From Candidatus Curtissbacteria bacterium (GTDB lineage: Bacteria > Patescibacteriota > Microgenomatia > Curtissbacterales > GWA2-41-24), in contig JACPYZ010000125.1 of NCBI GenBank assembly GCA_016195765.1, positions 1-10,770 of the forward strand: 10,770 nt of DNA, read 5' to 3'. The translations under genes and the position numbers were made by a program. Numbering within the stretch: position 1 is the stretch's first letter; each line of letters starts with the position of its first letter. The notes under the pieces were generated by a model. It was not told the origin of the DNA and did no database searches. It worked only from the letters and a program-made list of their open reading frames with translations. Below are positions 1-5,217 of the stretch, piece by piece.

Positions 1-73
1 ATTTATTATAGGTTTTGACGACTTAATTTCATTCCAAATTTTACATGTTTGAAACTGAAAAATTAAATGACGT

Positions 74-118
74 AAAAACCTGCCGTGCTCGGTCTGCAAT
101 ATAGACCTAAGGGTTTTT
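74..118 (+). terminator. Terminator-like nested hairpin upstream of the START-like gene
   Basis: Outer arms AAAAACC (74-80) and GGTTTTT (112-118) pair perfectly. An inner stem GGTCT (91-95)/AGACC (103-107) closes a 7-base loop. The 3' arm is U-rich, so it could end a transcript arriving from the left, but the bulky asymmetric interior (81-90) is not typical of a compact intrinsic terminator. A structured small RNA or leader element is an alternative. Nothing else in 1-175 is recognisable; a reading frame open from the left edge to a TGA at 50-52 could be the tail of an upstream gene but is too short to judge. Confidence 0.35.
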
Positions 119-175
119 CGCGCTCGTATGCCTAATTCAAGTGCTTTAAATGCTTAAATAGTTTAAAAACAGATC

Positions 176-205
176 TTGAAGTAAGCTTGCACCATAAAGT
201 AGAAT
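176..205 (+). promoter_or_regulatory. Probable sigma-70-type promoter of the START-like gene
   Basis: TTGAAG (176-181) and TAGAAT (200-205) are separated by 18 bases, close to housekeeping -35 and -10 consensus. The predicted start is near 211-212, only about 24 bases before the ATG at 236 and about 4 bases before an upstream ATG at 216. The rnpB promoter in this window has the same TAGAAT -10, which supports the call. Confidence 0.45.
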
Positions 206-215
206 TTAACCTCTG

Positions 216-239
216 ATGAGTGCAGAATCTAAAAAATGA
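216..239 (+). CDS. Possible 7-codon leader ORF overlapping the next start
   Basis: ATG at 216 opens a frame reading MSAESKK. Its TGA (237-239) overlaps the ATG of the following gene (236-238) as ATGA. With the predicted transcript start at about 211-212 this ORF would be almost leaderless. The stop-start overlap suggests translational coupling for a gene with no SD sequence. It is very short and could be coincidence. A similar arrangement precedes purND in this window. Confidence 0.2.
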   Translation: MSAESKK

Positions 240-616
240 AGACAATTAATCAGACCTACACAATAAAAGCTCCAATTGAAAAAGTATGGAAAGCTTTAGT
301 TGATCCTCAGGAAATTGATGATTGGGGAGGCGGTCCTGCAGAAATGGACGGCCAGGCGGGAACAGAATTTAAACTTTGGGGTGGAGACATTTGGGGTAAA
401 AATCTTGAAGTTGTTCCAAACGAAAAATTGGTACAAGAATGGTATGGCGGCGATTGGCCCGAACCATCAAAGGCGACTTTTACTCTTAAGAGCGCGGACG
501 GTGCAACAACTGTCGAACTCGTTAATGAAAACGTTCCAGACCGCGAAGAGAAAGAAATTGCCATAGGATGGAAAAAGTATTATTTAGGTCCTATGAAAGA
601 AATGTTGGAGATGTGA
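236..616 (+). CDS. AHSA1/START (SRPBCC-fold) domain protein
   Basis: This 126-residue protein looks like a single SRPBCC-superfamily domain of the AHSA1 (activator of Hsp90 ATPase homologue 1-like) type. Seen: the N-terminal strand and helix pattern INQTYTIKAPIEKVWKALVDP (residues about 4-24), where the family has 'I.AP.E.VW.ALTDP', then tryptophan- and glycine-rich strands, and a C-terminal helix with W and YL residues (about 112-126) that normally lines the hydrophobic cavity. The length is near the usual 130-150 residues. Such proteins bind small hydrophobic ligands or act as co-chaperone-like factors; no ligand can be read from the sequence. A TAA at 230-232 rules out an in-frame upstream start. 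No SD sequence precedes the ATG. The next gene starts 1 base after the TGA stop, so the two form an operon. No signal peptide is visible; it is probably cytoplasmic. Confidence 0.8.
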   Translation: MKTINQTYTIKAPIEKVWKALVDPQEIDDWGGGPAEMDGQAGTEFKLWGGDIWGKNLEVVPNEKLVQEWYGGDWPEPSKATFTLKSADGATTVELVNENVPDREEKEIAIGWKKYYLGPMKEMLEM

Positions 617-617
617 T

Positions 618-1037
618 ATGACCGAAAATCCTGCTCAACCAATAACTGCGTCATCTTCAAAATTTGCTGCCGACAAATTAACTGGATACGTGCTCCTCTT
701 ATTAGGTCTTCTTATGATTGCGATTGCAGTCGTTTTGGCCTTTTTATTATTAACTGGGAGAACTAAACCACCGCAAGCGGTAAATTTTGAAGCGCCCTCT
801 ATACAAATGCCAAGCAATGGAAGCGTTGAACTGCCTGCACAGCTGAAGTCACAAGGTTTTTCTGTCTCTAAACCAACAAGCCAAGTTGGAGCACAAAAAA
901 TTATATCTGATGAGGTTTTTAATTTTTACTTGAACACTGGTTTATTTTATTTACTTATGATGTTCGTGGCGTCTGCTGGTTCTAAAGTTGCAATGATAGG
1001 CGTACACTTAATCAAAGATTTTAAGATAAAAGTCTAA
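618..1037 (+). CDS. Hypothetical two-span membrane protein
   Basis: I do not recognise this 139-residue protein. Residues 1-21 are polar and rich in Ser/Ala/Pro. A strong membrane segment follows at about 23-46 (Leu/Ile/Val-rich), then a loop of about 60 residues rich in Pro, Ser and Gln. A second segment lies at about 107-130 and the tail is basic (KDFKIKV). With a basic C-terminus inside, both ends are probably cytoplasmic and the loop external. GGAG at 607-610, 7 bases before the ATG, is a good SD sequence and lies inside the preceding gene. Start and stop of the two genes are 1 base apart, so they are co-transcribed and likely coupled. No catalytic motif or cysteine is seen. It sits directly upstream of an ABC exporter, but a functional link is only inferred. 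Confidence 0.7.
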   Translation: MTENPAQPITASSSKFAADKLTGYVLLLLGLLMIAIAVVLAFLLLTGRTKPPQAVNFEAPSIQMPSNGSVELPAQLKSQGFSVSKPTSQVGAQKIISDEVFNFYLNTGLFYLLMMFVASAGSKVAMIGVHLIKDFKIKV

Positions 1038-1060
1038 AACCTTCGTAGCCAAATCTGTCA

Positions 1061-1066
1061 TATAAT
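1061..1066 (+). promoter_or_regulatory. Candidate -10 box for the ABC transporter gene
   Basis: A perfect TATAAT lies in the 59-base gap between the membrane-protein gene and the ABC transporter, with a predicted start near 1073 and a leader of about 24 bases. No convincing -35 box is seen 16-18 bases upstream, so the gene may instead be read through from the preceding operon. Confidence 0.3.
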
Positions 1067-1096
1067 TAGTTTCTACAAATATTTTAATTTTGGGTA

Positions 1097-2866
1097 ATGC
1101 GTAATATTTTAAAAATAATTCAGATCGCGAAACCGTTGCACTGGTTAATTATACTTATCGGATTTTTGATATTAGTTCAATCAGCAATTGAACTTGTTGC
1201 ACCAATTCTTACAAAATATATTGTTGACGATATTGTTGCTGAAATAAGCGGAAAGCATGGCAACGCAGAACACTTAGCACTTTTGGTTGCAATATCCTTT
1301 GGGGCAGGAATCGTTGGAATAATATTTGCATCTATTAGTAATCGTCTTGGAGACCATCTTGCAGGTGAACTTAGAAAATTTTTAACAGAAAAATTCTACG
1401 ACAAAGTTTTGGCGTTACCGCAAAGTTATTTTGATAGCGAAATATCTGGAAAGATCGTTAACCAACTTAACCGCGGAATCGTAACAATTCAAGGACTTTT
1501 AAATAGTTGGACAAATTTTATTCTGCCACTGTTTTTACAGAGCATATTTACGATTTTTGTAATGGCACGTTTTAACGCAGCAATTGCGTTTTTTACTTTC
1601 TTGCTTTTTCCAATATATATGGCCCTCAGTTACGTTTCTGCAAAAAAGTGGGGTGTTCGAGAAGTTGAAAAGAATGCCATTGAGGATTATACGCGGGGCA
1701 GAATAACAGAAGTGATTTCTAATATTAAACTTGTGAAAAGTTTTAGTAATGAGACGGGTGAATACAAAACAGTTTCAAGTAATTTGGTAAAACTAAACCA
1801 AATTTATGCCCAACAGAGTAAAGCCTTTCATATCTATGATTTTGTAAGAAATTTAAGTTTACAAGTGATACTTTTAATTGTTAATGTAATCGTTTTTTAC
1901 AGTGCATTTGTTGGGAAAATGACAATAGGCGACATGGTTTTAATATTAACTCTGTTTACTCAGGCAAGGCGTCCCCTGTTTGCGATGTCCTTTATCTTAT
2001 CTAACATTCAAACAGCCGAAAGCGGCAGCAAAGAATTTTTCGAGATATTAGAGTTGCCTTCTTCTGAAAATTACACCAGAAGCGAAAAGTTAGTTAAATT
2101 AAAAGACCCAACCATTGAGTTTAGAAAAGTGTCGTTTAAATACGAGAAGTCTGAAATGGTTTTACAAGATGTTTCGTTTTTAATAAAAAACAGAGAAAAA
2201 GTTGCGCTTGTCGGCCATAGTGGTGTTGGCAAATCAACAATAGTCAATCTAATTTTAAAATTTTACGAACCGACAAGCGGAGACATTTCACTAAAAGGTC
2301 AAAGATATAAAAACTTAACTCACAATTTTATAAGGAACAATATCGCACTTGTTTTCCAGGAAAATGAACTGTTTTCTTCAACAATTTATGAAAATGTTGC
2401 CTATGGTAATTTAAAAGCTACAAAAGAAGCTGTAATCGAAGCTTTGAGGAAAGCGAACGCTTGGGATTTTGTTAAAAAACTTCCAAAAGGAATCGAAAGT
2501 GAGGTTGGTGAACGGGGTGTCAGACTTTCTGGGGGTCAAAAACAAAGGATACAAGTTGCAAGGGCAATTTTAAAAGACTCTCCGATTTTAATATTAGATG
2601 AAGCAACCAGCAGTCTTGATGCAAAAAGTGAAAGAGAAGTACAAAATGCGCTTGAAAACTTAATGAAAAATAGACTCGTGATTATTATTGCTCATAGATT
2701 TAGCACTATTCAAAACGTTGATAAGATTTTGGTGATTGATCAAGGTAAGATTGTTGACAGTGGCGATCCAAGATCACTCGCTAAAAAATCTGGCATATAT
2801 AGTGATTTACTTAAATATCAAATTGAGGGCAACCGTAAGTTACTACAAAAGTTCGAGATATATTAA
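1097..2866 (+). CDS. ABC exporter half-transporter (MsbA/MDR-like permease-ATPase fusion)
   Basis: This 589-residue protein is a full-length type IV ABC exporter half-transporter, expected to dimerise in the cytoplasmic membrane. The N-terminal half has six hydrophobic spans at about 14-38, 60-80, 141-159, 161-180, 253-272 and 280-301. The ATPase domain (about 338-575) has an A-loop Tyr349, Walker A GHSGVGKST (373-381), Q-loop Gln421, signature LSGGQ (477-481), Walker B ILILDE (497-502) with catalytic Glu502, D-loop SSLD (505-508) and switch His533. All catalytic residues are present, so it should be active. Family members export lipids, peptides or drugs; the substrate cannot be read from sequence. 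The ATG at 1097 overlaps an upstream TAA (TAATG) that closes no identifiable ORF, and no clear SD precedes it. Small membrane proteins are encoded on both sides; whether they work with it is unknown. Confidence 0.93.
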   Translation: MRNILKIIQIAKPLHWLIILIGFLILVQSAIELVAPILTKYIVDDIVAEISGKHGNAEHLALLVAISFGAGIVGIIFASISNRLGDHLAGELRKFLTEKFYDKVLALPQSYFDSEISGKIVNQLNRGIVTIQGLLNSWTNFILPLFLQSIFTIFVMARFNAAIAFFTFLLFPIYMALSYVSAKKWGVREVEKNAIEDYTRGRITEVISNIKLVKSFSNETGEYKTVSSNLVKLNQIYAQQSKAFHIYDFVRNLSLQVILLIVNVIVFYSAFVGKMTIGDMVLILTLFTQARRPLFAMSFILSNIQTAESGSKEFFEILELPSSENYTRSEKLVKLKDPTIEFRKVSFKYEKSEMVLQDVSFLIKNREKVALVGHSGVGKSTIVNLILKFYEPTSGDISLKGQRYKNLTHNFIRNNIALVFQENELFSSTIYENVAYGNLKATKEAVIEALRKANAWDFVKKLPKGIESEVGERGVRLSGGQKQRIQVARAILKDSPILILDEATSSLDAKSEREVQNALENLMKNRLVIIIAHRFSTIQNVDKILVIDQGKIVDSGDPRSLAKKSGIYSDLLKYQIEGNRKLLQKFEIY

Positions 2867-2916
2867 TCGTCAGTTCTTGATTTTATTTTAATGTTAGTGT
2901 AAAGTTGCACAATATT

Positions 2917-3342
2917 ATGCCAGCAGCCGCGAAAAATACTACTGTAGAAAAGCCTACTAAAAAAAGCATTAACTTTTTTGGCAAGCTGTATAAGCTTGAC
3001 TTAATTTTGCTCACCATTGGTCTTTTAATCTGGATATTTGTTGGTTCGTTTTTTGGATTTACTATTGTGCAACAGCTTAAAGCAACAGTAGGACAAAAAG
3101 TTGATAACACAGTTCAAAGTGTGGGGGGCCAACCACAGTCACAAGCGCCAACGCAAACCACAATACCTGGAGTCGGAACAGTTAACATTGCATGTGTGCA
3201 GAAAAACGTGAGCACCGACACAATACAAAAAGTTTTTTCTGACAACGGGACAAAGAATTTGAGCGCTGATGAGAAAGCAAAGTTAGATGCTTGTGTTGTA
3301 CCCGGCGGACAAGCTACCCCTTCTGGAACTCCTGCACAATAA
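2917..3342 (+). CDS. Hypothetical one-span membrane protein with two external cysteines
   Basis: Not recognised. Read from ATG 2917 it has 141 residues; a TTG at 2905 would add MHNI, but neither start has a clear SD, and the ATG is preferred because it gives the conventional codon. Residues 1-26 are polar and basic, a single membrane span follows at about 27-51, then a low-complexity Gln/Pro/Thr linker (about 70-83). A small soluble region (about 84-130) carries two cysteines, Cys93 and Cys126, and a polar Pro/Gly/Thr tail ends the protein. The basic N-terminus suggests type II topology, which would put both cysteines outside the cell, where they could form a disulfide. It follows the ABC transporter by 50 bases on the same strand and ends at an intrinsic terminator. 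No domain family is evident. Confidence 0.65.
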   Translation: MPAAAKNTTVEKPTKKSINFFGKLYKLDLILLTIGLLIWIFVGSFFGFTIVQQLKATVGQKVDNTVQSVGGQPQSQAPTQTTIPGVGTVNIACVQKNVSTDTIQKVFSDNGTKNLSADEKAKLDACVVPGGQATPSGTPAQ

Positions 3343-3344
3343 TT

Positions 3345-3368
3345 GCCTAGATTAAACTTAGGCTTTTT
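3345..3368 (+). terminator. Intrinsic terminator after the + strand gene group
   Basis: GCCTA (3345-3349) pairs with TAGGC (3359-3363) around a 9-base AT-rich loop, and TTTTT follows (3364-3368). It begins 3 bases after the TAA stop of the one-span protein. The stem is short at 5 bp, but position and T-run fit. The stop codon of convergent purM (3347-3349) lies within the stem. Read from the minus strand the same hairpin has no U-run, so it is less convincing as a terminator for the purine operon. Confidence 0.6.
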
Positions 3369-4447
3369 GATTCGAAGACAATGTTTTTGGGCTTTATAAC
3401 TACTCTTCTTGAACCTTTTTCTACAAAACCTGCAACGATACTTTCAAATCCGCTACTTTTAATAATTTCTTGAACTTTTTTTACATCTTTTTCGGAAATG
3501 AAAATTGCATAATCTTGACCCATGTTGTATGTATCAAAACTTTCGTAGTCTGAAAGCCCAGCTTGTTTTTGAATAAATTTAAATATCTCTTGGGGCTCAA
3601 ATACTTTTTCAATTACATAAGTAACTTCTTTTTTTGAACGCATTACTTTTCTTAAACCATGACCCGTGATGTTTGATAAGTAATGGATATTAATGTTTGA
3701 TTTTTGCAAATTTTGTATAAGTTGCGCGTAGATATTAGTTCTTGTGAGCAATGCGTCCCCGTAAGTTAAACCAGGTTCTATCATTTCTAAATAACCATTT
3801 TTGAGTCGATCTGCGATTTTGCGAGTTAGGGTTATCCCATTTGCATTTACTCCATTTGACTTTAGAAAAATAATTCTATCTCCAACCTCTATGTTGGAAC
3901 CTAAAACTAAATTCTTGTCTTTTTTAATAAACCCTATCGCGCTTACGCCCAGATCCACTGCATTTTTATTGTTTATGTCTGTTTGAGTCGCTGTTTCGCC
4001 GCCACCCCAAGAAGCACCAGCCAAATTACAAGCGCTCGTCCAGCCACTAACTAAATCATTCATTCTTTTCATGTCTTGGAGCCAATCGTTATTTTCTATT
4101 GCCCAATATGCGTGAACCACCAGAGGTGTCGCACCTACTGATATTAGATCGTTTAGTCCAGTTGCGACAGTATCGTGGCCTATGACATCGTAATAACTTC
4201 TACCGGTAAGTTGGTACATTTTATCGGCAATTAGGTTTTTTGTTCCAAGGCCTTCAATCACAGAGGCCATTAACATAGTACCCTGACCCCAAACATATGC
4301 TGATTCACCTCGAGTGTCTGCAATTTCGTAAAATCCTTGTTTTTTTAAATTTTTGGCAGTTAATTTTGCAGATTTTTGGGCCAACACCTTTGTCGGATCT
4401 TTTGTCATGTAGTTGTCACCAACTTGAGCGTAAGTTATTTTCTTCAT
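3347..4447 (-). CDS. purM: Phosphoribosylformylglycinamidine cyclo-ligase (AIR synthetase), divergent
   Basis: PurM converts FGAM to AIR with ATP, the fifth step of de novo purine synthesis, in the cytoplasm. At 366 residues it is slightly longer than the usual ~345. Recognisable core blocks are EGLGTK (65-70; DGVGTK in common PurM), LND followed by GATPL (98-109), GGGET (148-152), SNGVNANG (197-204; usually SSGVHSNG), NITGHG (259-264; usually HITGGG) and YNMG (307-310). Several motif positions therefore differ: Asp to Glu, His to Asn, and Gly to His. The N-terminal Gly-rich GGFGG segment is not recognisable. It is best read as a divergent PurM clade, because it is the last gene of an operon encoding the preceding steps. 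Its ATG overlaps the purQ TGA as ATGA, implying coupled translation; no SD is seen. Another PurM-superfamily enzyme is possible but less likely in this context. Confidence 0.85.
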   Translation of the reverse strand: MKKITYAQVGDNYMTKDPTKVLAQKSAKLTAKNLKKQGFYEIADTRGESAYVWGQGTMLMASVIEGLGTKNLIADKMYQLTGRSYYDVIGHDTVATGLNDLISVGATPLVVHAYWAIENNDWLQDMKRMNDLVSGWTSACNLAGASWGGGETATQTDINNKNAVDLGVSAIGFIKKDKNLVLGSNIEVGDRIIFLKSNGVNANGITLTRKIADRLKNGYLEMIEPGLTYGDALLTRTNIYAQLIQNLQKSNINIHYLSNITGHGLRKVMRSKKEVTYVIEKVFEPQEIFKFIQKQAGLSDYESFDTYNMGQDYAIFISEKDVKKVQEIIKSSGFESIVAGFVEKGSRRVVIKPKNIVFESKSLSLI

Positions 4448-5217
4448 GATCGTTTTAAAAATTCTACCATGTTTTTTATTACAAACCCTGCTTGAAGATC
4501 TTCAAAATCTGGTCTGCGCCAATTTGGATTTTGAGTTTTTTCTATAAATTTTTCTGGATGAGGCATTAAACCTATGATTCTTCCTGAAGGATCGCAAACA
4601 CCCGCAATTGCGTTTGTCGAACCGTTAGGATTTTGTGGATAGTTCATTGTTGGTTTACCTTTTTGGTCAATGTATCTGAAGGTGACCAATTTTTCCCGCT
4701 CGACCTTATTTATTACCTCTTTTGTCGAATAAAAATCCCCTTCTCCATGATTTACAGCAACTTCAGCAACGAGCCCTGCAGGTAGAAACTTGCAAGCGCT
4801 TTTTTCTGTTCTTATTTTTACCCATCTGCATTCAAAATGGCCGCTTTTGTTTTGAGATAGTGTTGCATCCATTTGTCCTAAATTTCCAAAAGGTAACAAG
4901 CCTGTTCTAACCAAGGCTTGGAAACCATTGCATATACCAATTACCAATCCTTTTTTTTCAATGAACTTTTCTATTTGACCCCTTATTGAGCTTACAAGTT
5001 CGATTGCTAGAATTTTGCCAGAAGCTATGTCATCACCATAGGAGAAACCGCCAGGGATTGCTAAAATTTGATAGTTCCTTAGAGTATCTTGACCAGACCT
5101 TAATTTATTTACGTGCACAAATTTAGGCTGTGCTCCATACTTTTCAAACGCATAGAAAAGTTCATGGTCACAGTTAATACCATCTGCTTGTAGGATACAC
5201 ACGCGAGGTTCAGACAC
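4444..5217 (-). CDS. purQ: FGAM synthase glutaminase subunit PurQ
   Basis: PurQ is the class I glutamine amidotransferase that hydrolyses glutamine and passes ammonia to PurL for FGAM formation. The catalytic triad is visible: nucleophile Cys96 in GICNGFQ (94-100), then His220 and Glu222 in MPHPEKF (218-224). Other family blocks are IPGGFSYGDD (54-63) and the NHGEG turn (156-160). At 257 residues it is longer than the ~225 of the small PurQ that works with separate PurS and PurL. The start is a GTG at 5217-5215 with a strong GGAGG SD six bases upstream; the beginning MSEPRVCILQADGINCD matches the family N-terminus. It overlaps the purL 3' end by 8 bases and purM by 4, so the three are translationally linked. 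Confidence 0.95.
   Translation of the reverse strand: MSEPRVCILQADGINCDHELFYAFEKYGAQPKFVHVNKLRSGQDTLRNYQILAIPGGFSYGDDIASGKILAIELVSSIRGQIEKFIEKKGLVIGICNGFQALVRTGLLPFGNLGQMDATLSQNKSGHFECRWVKIRTEKSACKFLPAGLVAEVAVNHGEGDFYSTKEVINKVEREKLVTFRYIDQKGKPTMNYPQNPNGSTNAIAGVCDPSGRIIGLMPHPEKFIEKTQNPNWRRPDFEDLQAGFVIKNMVEFLKRS

Noticed and set aside
2..52. 3' tail of an upstream gene ending in TGA at 50-52
   Set aside because: Only 16 codons are visible with no recognisable motif; open frames this short occur by chance.
1..235. Possible tmRNA, suggested by GGTTTTGACG near the left edge and GCACCA at 189-194
   Set aside because: No T-arm GGTTCGA-type sequence, no YALAA-type tag frame and no acceptor pairing between the two ends were found.
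2905..2916. TTG start extending the one-span protein by four residues
   Set aside because: No SD favours it and the ATG at 2917 is the more usual codon; it remains possible.
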